Origin: Croceimicrobium sp965656185
Lineage (GTDB): Bacteria; Bacteroidota; Bacteroidia; Flavobacteriales; Schleiferiaceae
DNA: 64,000 nucleotides
NCBI GenBank assembly: GCA_965656185.1
Contig: CBFHJH010000003.1
Location: forward strand, 62,001 to 126,000
Reading direction: 5' to 3'
The notes below the pieces were generated by a model, which was not told the DNA's origin, ran no database searches, and was given only the letters and a program-made list of their open reading frames with translations. The position numbers were made by a program, and so were the translations under genes. Below, in pieces: positions 1 through 8,790 of the stretch (its first letter is position 1; every line of letters begins with the position of its first letter).

Positions 1-1
1 A

Positions 2-337
2 GTAAAAAATGCAGGTGATTTCATTGCCCAAGGGAAATTAGCTATTATACCCTTATTAGCTGGTAGTGGCATGCGTATCAAGCTCTTAGAGTATCTTGCA
101 TGGGGTAAGGCAGTTATTTCTACGAGCATCGGAGCAGAAGGAATTCATCTCAAGAATGAAAAAGAGATCTTATTAGCCGATGAAGCCGAGGGCTTTGCCG
201 CAGGCGTGGTATATTTGCTGGATAATGATGAAGCTCGTGAAGCAATGGAAAAAGCGGCACGAGAGTATTTTGAAAAACACTTTAATAACCAAAAGTTAGG
301 CAGAGAGATCTTGCAGTTCTTTAGCACGCTTCTATGA
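2..337 (+). CDS. Glycosyltransferase family 4, C-terminal fragment
   Basis: The reading frame is open to the left edge, so only the last ~111 residues are present; an internal ATG at 71 is not the true start. The visible part is the C-terminal nucleotide-sugar binding half of a GT-B glycosyltransferase. It has 'PLLAGSGMRIKLLEYLA' followed by 'GKAVISTSIGAEGI', the usual donor-site region of GT4 enzymes, then a helical tail. It probably transfers a sugar onto a surface polysaccharide or lipid precursor in the cytoplasm. Its stop codon overlaps the start of the GT2 gene as ATGA, which indicates co-transcription and a shared glycan pathway. The substrate cannot be told from this fragment. Confidence 0.8.
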   Translation, partial: VKNAGDFIAQGKLAIIPLLAGSGMRIKLLEYLAWGKAVISTSIGAEGIHLKNEKEILLADEAEGFAAGVVYLLDNDEAREAMEKAAREYFEKHFNNQKLGREILQFFSTLL

Positions 338-1512
338 TCATTGTTTGGCAATATATTTTTTGGATCAGTTTAGCTGGTTTATTGATTCCTTATGTGGTCT
401 ACCCTACCCTAGTATTGCTACTTAAGAATTTTAAGCGTGCACCTAGGTCCATTGAATTGGATCCTGACGCATGGCCAGAAGTAGACATTGTCTTTGCAGC
501 CTTCAACGAAGAAGCGGTTCTGGAAGATAAGTTAAACTCTATCCTAGCCTTGGATTACCCTACCGACAATATCAAGGTTAGAATTGGTTCTGATCATAGC
601 ACCGATGCCACAGATCGAATCCTTAAAGACTGGAGTCAAAAAGACGCCCGATTTATCGTGGAGTACTTCAAAACCAGACAAGGAAAAAGCAATATCCTTA
701 ATCAGCTAATTCCAAAGAGTAAGGCCGATTACTTACTACTTACCGATGCCAATATCCTTTTTGAACCAGGCATGCTAAAACGCTTGGTGCAAAAGATGAA
801 ATCGGATCGAAAGGCTGCAGCTGTTGGAGCAGAAATTCACTATGTATCCTGTAATAACAAAGGAATCAGTAATCAAGAGAACACTTACCTCCGCCTTGAA
901 AATCGGGTAAAGGAAGCCGAGAGTAAACTTTGGCATTCGGCCATGGGGCTAGAAGGAAGCGCTTACTTAATACGGCGAGAGTTATTTCCAGAGATTCCTC
1001 CGCTTTATTTCATGGAGGATTTCTATGTAACTCTACATCTACTAAAACACCGTTTTCGAGTGTTGTGGGAACCCACCGCAAAAGTCTACGAAGAAGTTAG
1101 TATTTCTGCCACGGAAGAGTACCGCCGCAAAGTGCGTATCTCAATTGGTAATTTTCAGAATTTAAGTTGTTTTAAATCGCTGATCATTAAACGATTTTGG
1201 CCGATTGGATTTAGCTTTATTGGTCACAAGGTCTTGCGTTGGTTGAGCCCATTTTTCCTCCTTCTATTACTGATCAGTGCCCCACAATTGGTCTTCGAAC
1301 ACTGGTTTTACGGAATGGCATCTGGCCTCTACATGTTATTTATCGGTTTAGGCCTTTTTGGTATCGTGCTTTCTCATCGCATCAATTTGGGGATAATTAA
1401 ATATCCCGGTCACTTCATTTACATGAACCTTGCTCTCTTAGACGGGTTCTTAACTTACATCAAAGGAATAAAGACAAATGCCTGGCAGCCAACCGCAAGA
1501 AAACAAGCTTAA
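334..1512 (+). CDS. Membrane-associated GT2 family glycosyltransferase
   Basis: 392 aa. An N-terminal membrane segment (about residues 5-30) is followed by a GT-A catalytic domain. Visible are 'DIVFAAFNEE', the nucleotide-binding strand 'VRIGSDHSTDAT', the DxD-like 'LLTDANILFEP' and an acceptor-site 'FMEDFYVTLHL'. Two further hydrophobic segments lie near residues 300-360. This layout is typical of GT2 enzymes that make or extend cell-surface polysaccharides at the inner membrane face. The start overlaps the previous glycosyltransferase by ATGA, and the 3' end overlaps the ribBA-like gene by 35 bases, so all three are probably on one transcript. The exact sugar is unknown. Confidence 0.82.
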   Translation: MIIVWQYIFWISLAGLLIPYVVYPTLVLLLKNFKRAPRSIELDPDAWPEVDIVFAAFNEEAVLEDKLNSILALDYPTDNIKVRIGSDHSTDATDRILKDWSQKDARFIVEYFKTRQGKSNILNQLIPKSKADYLLLTDANILFEPGMLKRLVQKMKSDRKAAAVGAEIHYVSCNNKGISNQENTYLRLENRVKEAESKLWHSAMGLEGSAYLIRRELFPEIPPLYFMEDFYVTLHLLKHRFRVLWEPTAKVYEEVSISATEEYRRKVRISIGNFQNLSCFKSLIIKRFWPIGFSFIGHKVLRWLSPFFLLLLLISAPQLVFEHWFYGMASGLYMLFIGLGLFGIVLSHRINLGIIKYPGHFIYMNLALLDGFLTYIKGIKTNAWQPTARKQA

Positions 1513-2629
1513 ACTGAATACCATCGAAGAAGCTATTGCTGACATTAAGCTCGGCAAGGTGGTGATCGTGGTAGATGATGAGGACCGCGAAAATGAGGGT
1601 GATTTTGTGGCGGCGGCTGAAATGGTGAGTCCCGAAATGATCAATTTCATGACCAAAGAAGGACGTGGTTTGATCTGTGCGCCATTAATAGAAGAGCGCT
1701 GTAAAGCGCTTGAATTAGAGCCAATGGTTACTAAGAATACCGATCCGATGCATACCCAGTTTACCGTCTCGGTAGACCTTATGGGAGAAGGTGTTACGAC
1801 CGGAATTTCGGCCTCGGACCGAGCCAAGACTATTCAAGCTTTGGTTAGGCCGGAGACACGTCCCAATGATTTAAACAGGCCTGGTCATATATTTCCGCTT
1901 ATCGCGAAACCAGGTGGTGTTTTACGTCGTACCGGTCATACCGAAGCAGCGATCGATCTTGCCCGATTAGCCGGTAAAGAGCCTGCGGGTGTGATCGTAG
2001 AAATCATGAATGAGGATGGCACTATGGCCCGTTTACCTCAGCTACTAGACATTGCTAAGAAACATGACCTCAAGCTCGTCAGTATAGAAGACCTGGTAGC
2101 CTATCGCATGGAAGCCGAGTCGCTTATCCATTTGGAAGAACAATTTACCCTGCAAACCGAATACGGCGAGTTTTGCCTTCACGCCTTCCGTCAAACTACC
2201 AACGACCAAATCCACATTGCCTTAACTCTTGGCGAATGGACCAAAGATGAGGATATACTGGTTCGAATGCATTCTGCCTCAGTAGCGAATGACATATTTG
2301 AAATTCTTACTGCCGATACTTCCCATCAACTAAGCAAGGCCATGGCCAAAGTTGCCGAAGAAGGTCGCGGAGCGGTGGTGTATATGAACCAAGAAATGAA
2401 TCGCGGCAATCTTTTGGAGCGCATCCGAGATTACCGAAAAAACCTTGAAAGTGAACAATCAGAGCGCAAGGTGAGCTTTAATAAAAAAGACGCTCGGGAC
2501 TTTGGTATTGGTGCTCAAATTCTTCATCACCTGGGGATCAGTCGTGTAAAATTACTCACCAATAATCCCATAAAGCGCGTTGGAATTACCGGTTACGGAC
2601 TTACAATTACCGAAAACGTAAGAATGTAA
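1478..2629 (+). CDS. ribB: RibBA-like protein: active DHBP synthase fused to a degenerate GTP cyclohydrolase II domain
   Basis: 383 aa. Residues ~12-210 are 3,4-dihydroxy-2-butanone-4-phosphate synthase (ribulose-5-phosphate to DHBP plus formate, riboflavin pathway). The metal/substrate motif 'DDEDRENEGDF' (33-43) and 'RTGHTEAAIDL' (151-161) are intact. Residues ~222-383 have the GTP cyclohydrolase II fold. The three zinc cysteines of that family are replaced: by alignment to E. coli RibA C54, C65 and C67 they fall at Ser268, Ala279 and Thr281. The 'DARDF' segment with the nucleophile-type Arg340 and Tyr319 remain. The C-terminal half therefore probably does not open GTP, so the symbol ribB is safer than ribBA. 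The ATG at 1478 overlaps the previous gene by 35 bases; the N-terminus fits homologues I know. It abuts the convergent gene with no spacer. Confidence 0.9.
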   Translation: MPGSQPQENKLKLNTIEEAIADIKLGKVVIVVDDEDRENEGDFVAAAEMVSPEMINFMTKEGRGLICAPLIEERCKALELEPMVTKNTDPMHTQFTVSVDLMGEGVTTGISASDRAKTIQALVRPETRPNDLNRPGHIFPLIAKPGGVLRRTGHTEAAIDLARLAGKEPAGVIVEIMNEDGTMARLPQLLDIAKKHDLKLVSIEDLVAYRMEAESLIHLEEQFTLQTEYGEFCLHAFRQTTNDQIHIALTLGEWTKDEDILVRMHSASVANDIFEILTADTSHQLSKAMAKVAEEGRGAVVYMNQEMNRGNLLERIRDYRKNLESEQSERKVSFNKKDARDFGIGAQILHHLGISRVKLLTNNPIKRVGITGYGLTITENVRM

Positions 2630-3841
2630 TTAGATCAATTTGGTCTCAACTTCGACATCACCGTGTAAAGTTCGATGCACTGGACATTTATCGGCTATTT
2701 CCAACAACTTTTCTCTTTGGGCTTGGTCTAGTTCTCCGCTAATTTCAACTTGCCTTTCGATTCGGTCGATCTTTGCTCCCTTTTGATCAAAATGAGCTCC
2801 ATCTTTAGCATGAACCTTTTGATGACTTAGGTGCACGAGTACTTCCTCTAAGGGCCACTCTTTTCTTTGGGCATACATCTTTAAAGTCATTACGGTGCAT
2901 GCTCCTAAAGAACTGAGCAGTAGCTCATAAGGCGTTGGCCCAAAGCCATTTCCGCCCAGAGATACGGGCTCATCTGCCGTTAAAGCATGTGCTCCTGCTT
3001 TCACATCGCTGGTAAAAGCATTATTCGCAATCCGCACCACTACTTGTTCCTGACTTTCTAGGGCCGCTTTCTCCGGCCAATCGATATAGCGCTTGGCCCA
3101 TGAAGCGATCATCTCCCCTGCAAAGCGCGAATCCTTGCTTGCACTCAATAAGTGGTCTGCTCCATCTAAGGAAATATAGCTCTTGGGATGCCAAGCCGCT
3201 TGGTAAAGGTCTGATGCATTTTCTATTCCCACTACTCGATCTTGTGGCGAATGCAGAATTAGAAGCGATTTATCGAGGTCTTTTAACCAACTTAGGTCCT
3301 TAGACTGGTCTAATGCTTTAAAAAACTCTTGGGATATGGTGAAAGTCCGACCCTCGATCTTTACTTCTGCCTCACCATTCTTAAACACTTCCTCTTCTTT
3401 ATGGGCGAAAAGACGCTTTACATGCTCCGGATGGGCGGGCGCACCAATGGTAGCGATCGCTTCAACGTAATCGAGCTGTCTGCCCGCTTGTAAAACGGCT
3501 GCTCCGCCGAGGGAGTGCCCAACCAAAAGCTTAGGCGCTTCCCAATGCTCCTTCAAGTACTCTGAGGCCACGATAAGATCCTCGATATTGGCCGCAAAAT
3601 GACTATGCTTAAAATCCCCTCCACTTTGTCCAAGACCCGTGAAATCGAAGCGGAGAACACCAAAACCAGCCTGGCTTAAGGCTCTAGCCAAATGACGCAT
3701 GGCATGTAGGTCCTTGCTGCAAGTGAAACAATGGGCTAGTATGGCGAAGGCCTGTGGAAGTTGATCGGTAGGCAGATCTAACTTAGCGGCAAGGTCTACG
3801 CCCTGACTATTGGTGATTTTGATATTCTTAGTGCTATTCAT
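2630..3841 (-). CDS. Alpha/beta hydrolase fused to an OsmC-family peroxidase domain
   Basis: 403 aa. Residues ~10-250 are an alpha/beta hydrolase with the nucleophile elbow 'GHSLGG' (Ser110), an oxyanion region 'AHCFTCSKD', and a late Asp/His pair ('LHSPQDRVV', 'DGADHLL'). Residues ~268-403 are an OsmC/Ohr-like domain with the two redox cysteines in 'LGACTVM' and 'ADKCPVHRTL', used in that family to reduce organic hydroperoxides. This two-domain fusion is known in several bacterial groups; the physiological substrate is not established, and a role in lipid hydroperoxide detoxification is inference. It is the last gene of a minus-strand run. Its start overlaps the CDF gene by 8 bases, and its stop abuts the stop of ribB. 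Confidence 0.88.
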   Translation of the reverse strand: MNSTKNIKITNSQGVDLAAKLDLPTDQLPQAFAILAHCFTCSKDLHAMRHLARALSQAGFGVLRFDFTGLGQSGGDFKHSHFAANIEDLIVASEYLKEHWEAPKLLVGHSLGGAAVLQAGRQLDYVEAIATIGAPAHPEHVKRLFAHKEEEVFKNGEAEVKIEGRTFTISQEFFKALDQSKDLSWLKDLDKSLLILHSPQDRVVGIENASDLYQAAWHPKSYISLDGADHLLSASKDSRFAGEMIASWAKRYIDWPEKAALESQEQVVVRIANNAFTSDVKAGAHALTADEPVSLGGNGFGPTPYELLLSSLGACTVMTLKMYAQRKEWPLEEVLVHLSHQKVHAKDGAHFDQKGAKIDRIERQVEISGELDQAQREKLLEIADKCPVHRTLHGDVEVETKLI

Positions 3842-4730
3842 GGACTTTAGACGAGGTATTTGCTCCTAGCTGACAAGATTGTTCGCTAAACTCGAATTGT
3901 AAGGTATGGTGACTGAGGGAAAAGTCGGAAAGTGAATCGATCAGTTCGTTTCGAATCGAGTCTAATGCTTGGCTAGGCAAGCTTTTATCTAAAACCACGT
4001 GGGCGGTTAAAACATGGTGTTCGCCGTCTAGTGACCACAAATGCAAATGATGCACTTCACAAACGGAGGCATGCTTACGAATCACTTCTTCAAGATCTTT
4101 GGGGTCAATGCCTTCAGGACTTCTTTGCAATAAAAGATCGATGGTTTCCCTCAACCTGAAGTAAACCCCACGTAGAATAAATAGGGCGATCAAAATGGAA
4201 AGAAGTGGATCGATGAAATACCAATTCGTGAAATGTATTAACAATGCCCCGAGCAAAACCGCCAGCCAACCTAAGATATCTTCCAAAAGGTGCATGCGCA
4301 CCATTTTCTGATTGAGGGAACCTCCTTCTAAACGAATAAAGGCTATCCCATTAAAGATCAAGCCTATAACCCCCAAGTAAAGCATCAACTCCGAATCAGG
4401 TATTTGATCACTTTGAAAACGCTCTACCGATTCTTTCAGGATTAAAAAGGAACCGAGCAATAAGATCAGGGAATTTACCAAAGCTCCCATCAAGCGTAAG
4501 CGAGCAAAGCCATAGGAATAATTTGGCGAGGGTTTTAAGGTTTCTGCCTTGCGCTCTAAATACCAGGCCAAACCCAAGGCCAAACTATCACCAAAATCGT
4601 GTAAAGCATCGCTTAAAATGGCTACGCTATTACTGAAAAAACCACCGATAATCTCGATAACAGCGAAACCCAGATTTAAGAAAAATGCTAAACCGAGATT
4701 TCTGCTTTTATGGGAATGGCTAGGAGACAT
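3834..4730 (-). CDS. Cation diffusion facilitator (Zn/Co/Cd efflux) transporter
   Basis: 298 aa from the ATG at 4728-4730, chosen because it lies two bases after the stop of the upstream GNAT gene; a longer frame to 4793 would sit inside that gene. Six hydrophobic segments are visible. The transmembrane metal site is of the HD-HD type: 'DALHDFGDS' in TM2 and 'HLLEDILGW' in TM5, the signature of zinc-type CDF exporters. A C-terminal cytoplasmic ferredoxin-like domain contains 'VHHLHLWSLDGEHHVLTAHV', typical of CzcD/ZitB. It probably exports zinc or a related divalent metal across the inner membrane by proton antiport. Metal specificity beyond Zn-like is not decided by sequence. Confidence 0.92.
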   Translation of the reverse strand: MSPSHSHKSRNLGLAFFLNLGFAVIEIIGGFFSNSVAILSDALHDFGDSLALGLAWYLERKAETLKPSPNYSYGFARLRLMGALVNSLILLLGSFLILKESVERFQSDQIPDSELMLYLGVIGLIFNGIAFIRLEGGSLNQKMVRMHLLEDILGWLAVLLGALLIHFTNWYFIDPLLSILIALFILRGVYFRLRETIDLLLQRSPEGIDPKDLEEVIRKHASVCEVHHLHLWSLDGEHHVLTAHVVLDKSLPSQALDSIRNELIDSLSDFSLSHHTLQFEFSEQSCQLGANTSSKVHE

Positions 4731-4732
4731 CG

Positions 4733-5020
4733 CTAAAGTAAATCGCGGTATTCCTCTAGATTGTTGTACATCACATTTTTCGCAAAGGGGCAAATAGGGA
4801 TGATCTTATACTCCTTACGGCGAGCATAATCGAAAGCAAAATTGAGCAGAGCCTTCCCCACACCCTGACCAGAAAGAGATTCATCTACCTCAGTGTGCTT
4901 AATTACCAGATTGCCGGTATCGGTGACAAGGAAATCTAGAAAGGCCCTCACCTCTGCATCGCTCTCGTTTTGGAATTCGAAGCGGCCTTCGCTTTTATTC
5001 TTCCAATTTTCGTTAATCAT
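4733..5020 (-). CDS. Small GNAT-type N-acetyltransferase (YjdJ/COG2388 family)
   Basis: 95 aa, the usual size for this compact GNAT group. The acetyl-CoA pyrophosphate loop is seen as 'SLSGQGVGKALL' (Q-x-x-G-x-G/A pattern), followed by the family-typical end 'IIPICPFAKNVM...EYRDLL'. The substrate is unknown. The gene overlaps the downstream end of the dehydrogenase gene by 8 bases and is two bases from the CDF transporter, so it is in the same operon. The function is inferred from fold only. Confidence 0.85.
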   Translation of the reverse strand: MINENWKNKSEGRFEFQNESDAEVRAFLDFLVTDTGNLVIKHTEVDESLSGQGVGKALLNFAFDYARRKEYKIIPICPFAKNVMYNNLEEYRDLL

Positions 5021-5948
5021 TTTGGGTCTTTTTTATTTTTTCAACCAAGACTCGCGCTAATTCCAATTTAGATTCATGGGTCCAGCCGCCCACGTGTGGA
5101 CTAAAAATCACTTTATCTGAACTTAGAATGGCTTGATAGGCCTCCGGTAATTCTTCTTGGTAGATATTCTCAAAGCTGGCTTTCTCGTACTCTAAAACGT
5201 CTAAACAAGCCCCTAAAATGGCGCCGCTTTCCAAGGCTTCCGCCAACGCTTCGGTACGCACTAATTTACCTCTCGCGGTATTTATCAAGTAAAAGGGTTT
5301 AGCCGCTTTTTTGATAAAGGCCTCATCTACATAATACAAGGTCTCCTCATTTTGCGGTAAATGGAGACTAATTATATCTGATTGGGCCAGGAGCGTCTCC
5401 AAATTAGATTCTTGTACATATTCTGGCGCATAGCCCTCTTTATACTTGTCATATGCCAAAACCTTACAATCGAAGCCTCGCAATTTCTCAGCAAAGGCAG
5501 AGCCCATATAGCCAAAGCCGATAATCCCAACGCACTTATTCCGCAACTCGAAACCACGGTTTTCCTCCCGACGCCATAGACCATGTCGCACCTCTCGATC
5601 TGCGATCAACAAACGATTGAATAAACTAAGGAGCATTGCTACGGCATGCTCGCCCAAGGCGTGTCTATTCCCTTCGGGAGCTGCCAACACATCAATTCCT
5701 TTCTCCTGTGCGGCATTTAAATCGATGTTCTCTAAACCCGCACCTACTCTCGCAATAAATTTGAGATTCTTCGCTTTTTGGATGACGATAGCATCGATCG
5801 GCATGCGACTGCGAAGGATCATTCCGTGGTAATCTTCCCAAGTTATGGCATCAGCAGAAGCTTCATATTCTTCTACCAATTCATAACCCAAAGGCTCCAG
5901 TTGCTCAAAGAAATAGGGATCTACCGTATCGAGGACCAATACTTTCAT
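5013..5948 (-). CDS. D-2-hydroxyacid dehydrogenase, phosphoglycerate dehydrogenase-like
   Basis: 311 aa from the ATG at 5946-5948, which forms an ATGA overlap with the upstream gene; an ATG 12 bases further up is possible. The NAD-binding motif is 'GIIGFGYMG', the catalytic Arg lies in 'NTARGKLV', the Glu in 'CLDVLEYE' and the His in 'SPHVGGWT', the Arg-Glu-His relay of D-2-hydroxyacid dehydrogenases. The protein lacks the C-terminal ACT domain of long SerA forms. It may be a short 3-phosphoglycerate dehydrogenase (first step of serine synthesis) or another hydroxyacid dehydrogenase. No serC or serB is adjacent, so the substrate is left open. Confidence 0.88.
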   Translation of the reverse strand: MKVLVLDTVDPYFFEQLEPLGYELVEEYEASADAITWEDYHGMILRSRMPIDAIVIQKAKNLKFIARVGAGLENIDLNAAQEKGIDVLAAPEGNRHALGEHAVAMLLSLFNRLLIADREVRHGLWRREENRGFELRNKCVGIIGFGYMGSAFAEKLRGFDCKVLAYDKYKEGYAPEYVQESNLETLLAQSDIISLHLPQNEETLYYVDEAFIKKAAKPFYLINTARGKLVRTEALAEALESGAILGACLDVLEYEKASFENIYQEELPEAYQAILSSDKVIFSPHVGGWTHESKLELARVLVEKIKKTQND

Positions 5949-6673
5949 CGGATACGCCAAGTGAAACCAGTATTAAAGTAATAGGTACTGTATACGCCTA
6001 CTGCCGGACCTATTCCAGCTTCATTACCCGCAAAGATATCCCATTGAAAATGTGGACTAAGCATAAAGGCAAATCCGGCATCCACCGCAATGTAATCGCT
6101 ATTAGCGCTATTAAGCGTGATACCATAAAGTTCAACGTAGGTGGTCCATTTATCTTTAGAGTAAGCCAGGTTGATCGTCCAGAAAACGCTGTAATCCACA
6201 AAGGGAGAATTCTGTAGTCCCAAGTTACCCGAAATGGACCAAGCCCCTAATCCCATCGATGCCATAGCGCGAAGGTCATGGGTTTCTAGATCGCTCCTTA
6301 AAAGCAAGCCCCACTGCAGGGGGTCTTCAGCTTTACTAAAGCTATAACGCGCTTGTAATTGCAAACGAGTAGTAGTAAAGTCAAATTCATCATCGAGAAT
6401 GGGCTGATTGGTATAATTCAAGCCATAAGCCATTCCCAGCTCAAAGTTTGAACCCAAGCCATAACGCAGTTCAGTCACGGAACTAAGTGAACGAAGGGTC
6501 ACCACATCACCTGCCGGAAAGTCTTTCCACTGAAATCCTTGCTGCCACTGAATTTCATGCAGACCTAAACTTAGCGGTGAATAAGACTGACCCGGGCGGT
6601 CTGAGCTAAATGAACTTTGTCCACTTAAGCTTAAGGCCGCCAAAAAAAATAAAATAATAAAGGTGTTTCTCAT
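5945..6673 (-). CDS. Secreted beta-barrel protein, 'transporter' (phenol MetA-like) family
   Basis: 242 aa. A clear signal peptide ('MRNTFIILFFLAALSLSGQ') is followed by 'SSDRPGQSYSPLSLGLHEIQWQ' and alternating amphipathic strands ending in an aromatic-rich segment. This is the pattern of the outer-membrane barrel family annotated as transporter or phenol-degradation MetA-like. It is probably exported by Sec and inserted in the outer membrane. Nothing indicates the solute. It overlaps the dehydrogenase by four bases and follows mgtE by one base. Confidence 0.72.
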   Translation of the reverse strand: MRNTFIILFFLAALSLSGQSSFSSDRPGQSYSPLSLGLHEIQWQQGFQWKDFPAGDVVTLRSLSSVTELRYGLGSNFELGMAYGLNYTNQPILDDEFDFTTTRLQLQARYSFSKAEDPLQWGLLLRSDLETHDLRAMASMGLGAWSISGNLGLQNSPFVDYSVFWTINLAYSKDKWTTYVELYGITLNSANSDYIAVDAGFAFMLSPHFQWDIFAGNEAGIGPAVGVYSTYYFNTGFTWRIR

Positions 6674-6674
6674 A

Positions 6675-8027
6675 CTAAAGACCTAAGATCAATTGGCCGA
6701 TCTGAAAATACAAGAATAGACCAATGATATCATTTAAGGTAGTGATAAAGGGCCCAGTAGCCAAGGCGGGGTCGATCTTGTAATTATTCAGCACCAAGGG
6801 AACAAAAGTTCCTATAAGCGCGGCAACGATAATCACCGCAATAAGTGAAACCGATACGGTAAGCGCCATTTTAACTGGATAGCCCAAAAACAAACTTGCT
6901 CCGATAATGATCGCTCCCAGTATCAAGGCGTTTACCACCGCAACCCCCAGTTCCTTGGTAAGACGAGCTACCGTTCCTCCGTCGATCGAATTGGAAGCTA
7001 AGCCCTGCACGATGATGGCCGAGGACTGCACGCCCACATTACCTCCCATCGCCGCAATTAGGGGAATAAAAAAGGCTAAGGCAGGGATTACCGCCAAATC
7101 GTCTTCATATCGGCCAATTACCGAAGCGGCCAACAATCCACCAAAAAGCCCGATCAAAAGCCATGGTAAACGCGCTCTAGTTATGGACCAGAGCGTATCA
7201 TCGGCCTCCACTTCCTCCGTTAATCCCGAGGCTAGGTTATAGTCTTCCTTGGCCTCATCTCGGATCAAATCCAAAGCATCATCAATGGTAATTCTTCCTA
7301 CCAAATGCCCCAGCGGATCTAAAACAGGCATTACTACCAAGTCGTATTTCTGCATAACATTAGCCACCTCCTCTGCTTCGGTATTTACCTCAACCGACTG
7401 AACCTTTGAGGAGTACACCTCCGAAATAGGTGTTTTCGTAGAGGTGGTCAATAATTTTTTTAGACTTAAGGTTCCCAGCAGCTTATTGTCATCATCTACT
7501 ACGTAAACCGCGTGAACATGTTCTACGTCTTCGGCCTGTTTACGCATCTCCTTAACGCATTGTAAAACGCGCCAACTGTCCTTCACCTTGATTAGCTCGG
7601 TTCCCATCAATGAACCTGCCGTGCCTTCCGGATAAACCAAAAGACGCGCTATATCCATCGCCTGTTGCTGATCTTCAATGGTATTTAAAACTTCCTTTTG
7701 CTGTTCTAAAGAAAGCTCATTGATCAAATCGGCCGCATCGTCAGAGTCCAGGTTTCCCACCAACTCCTTCGCGATCTCTGCTCCGGTATAGTCTTCTAGA
7801 AACTTAGCCCGCAGATCATCATCAAGTTCCATTAAAACCTCGGCCCCGATCTCATCCGAAACTTGTTCGAAAAGGATCTGAGCCTCTTCAAAATCGAGCT
7901 TTTCGATGATCTCAGCCAGATCGGCCGGATGCCCTTCCTTCAAGAGCTCAGCGTGCAAATGCCAGCGTCCCGCCCGGAGGTCATCCTCTAATTGTTCCAG
8001 ATATTCTTTGGTGAGTTCTTGGCTCAT
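6675..8027 (-). CDS. mgtE: Magnesium transporter MgtE
   Basis: 450 aa, the usual MgtE length. An N-terminal acidic helical MgtE_N domain (about residues 15-130) is followed by two CBS domains (~135-255) and five membrane segments (~285-450). The pore-region motif 'GGNVGVQSSAIIVQGLA' is conserved. It is a Mg2+ channel in the inner membrane, gated by Mg2+ binding to the cytoplasmic acidic/CBS domains. Its start overlaps the end of rsmA as ATGA, an order common in Bacteroidota. No M-box type leader is present because it is internal to an operon. Confidence 0.96.
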   Translation of the reverse strand: MSQELTKEYLEQLEDDLRAGRWHLHAELLKEGHPADLAEIIEKLDFEEAQILFEQVSDEIGAEVLMELDDDLRAKFLEDYTGAEIAKELVGNLDSDDAADLINELSLEQQKEVLNTIEDQQQAMDIARLLVYPEGTAGSLMGTELIKVKDSWRVLQCVKEMRKQAEDVEHVHAVYVVDDDNKLLGTLSLKKLLTTSTKTPISEVYSSKVQSVEVNTEAEEVANVMQKYDLVVMPVLDPLGHLVGRITIDDALDLIRDEAKEDYNLASGLTEEVEADDTLWSITRARLPWLLIGLFGGLLAASVIGRYEDDLAVIPALAFFIPLIAAMGGNVGVQSSAIIVQGLASNSIDGGTVARLTKELGVAVVNALILGAIIIGASLFLGYPVKMALTVSVSLIAVIIVAALIGTFVPLVLNNYKIDPALATGPFITTLNDIIGLFLYFQIGQLILGL

Positions 8028-8788
8028 GGACGGTCCAAAATTTTAGTGATGGCAATAAACTGTTCGTAAGATAGGGCCTCTGCTCTTTTTTGCAAAAGTT
8101 CGGGATCAATATCGTCTAAAGGTAAATTTAGACCTTTCAGAGCGTTACGTAGAGTCTTACGTCGCTGATTAAAAGCAGTTTTCACCACTCGCTTCAGAAG
8201 CTCATTATTATGCTGTTCTTGCCAATTCGCCTTTCGGCGGAAGCGAATTACCCCAGACCGCACTTTTGGGGGCGGACTAAATTCCTCCCGTTCTACCGTA
8301 AATAGATACTCGCGCTCGTAATAAACTGCAGCCAAAACACTTAAGATTCCGTAGGTTTTCGAACCGGGTCCAGCACAGAGGCGATCGGCTACCTCCTTTT
8401 GAAACATCCCAGCCATCTCGGGAATCAGGTCAACATAATCGAGTAGTTTAAAAATGATCTGACTACTAATATTATAGGGGTAGTTTCCAATTAGTGCAAA
8501 GGGCGCCCCCATTTGTTCCCGCAGATCCAATTGCAGAAAGTCGGCCGGAATGATGTGGCCTTCCAAGGCAGGAAAGTTTTGCTCTAAGTATTGCACAGAT
8601 TCACTGTCGATCTCCACCACAAAAAGCTCTGTTTCACGCTTCAACAGGTGCTGGGTTAATACACCCATACCTGGCCCGATTTCTAGGACCTTTTGGTAGC
8701 CTGCAAAGCTCAGAGCTTCTCCGATCCTAGCTGCAGTATCGGAGTTTTTTAAAAAGTGCTGACCAAGGTGTTTCTTTGCTCTAACCAT
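8024..8788 (-). CDS. rsmA: 16S rRNA (A1518/A1519) dimethyltransferase
   Basis: 254 aa. RsmA/KsgA dimethylates two adjacent adenosines in the 3' terminal hairpin of 16S rRNA using S-adenosylmethionine. The N-terminal 'KKHLGQHFLKN', SAM motif I 'LEIGPGMGVLTQ' and catalytic motif IV 'IGNYPYNISSQ' are all intact. The C-terminal helical domain ('TAFNQRRKTLRNAL') is complete. The gene sits two bases downstream of the M3 peptidase gene and overlaps mgtE by four bases, giving peptidase-rsmA-mgtE. Confidence 0.97.
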   Translation of the reverse strand: MVRAKKHLGQHFLKNSDTAARIGEALSFAGYQKVLEIGPGMGVLTQHLLKRETELFVVEIDSESVQYLEQNFPALEGHIIPADFLQLDLREQMGAPFALIGNYPYNISSQIIFKLLDYVDLIPEMAGMFQKEVADRLCAGPGSKTYGILSVLAAVYYEREYLFTVEREEFSPPPKVRSGVIRFRRKANWQEQHNNELLKRVVKTAFNQRRKTLRNALKGLNLPLDDIDPELLQKRAEALSYEQFIAITKILDRP

Positions 8789-8790
8789 TC

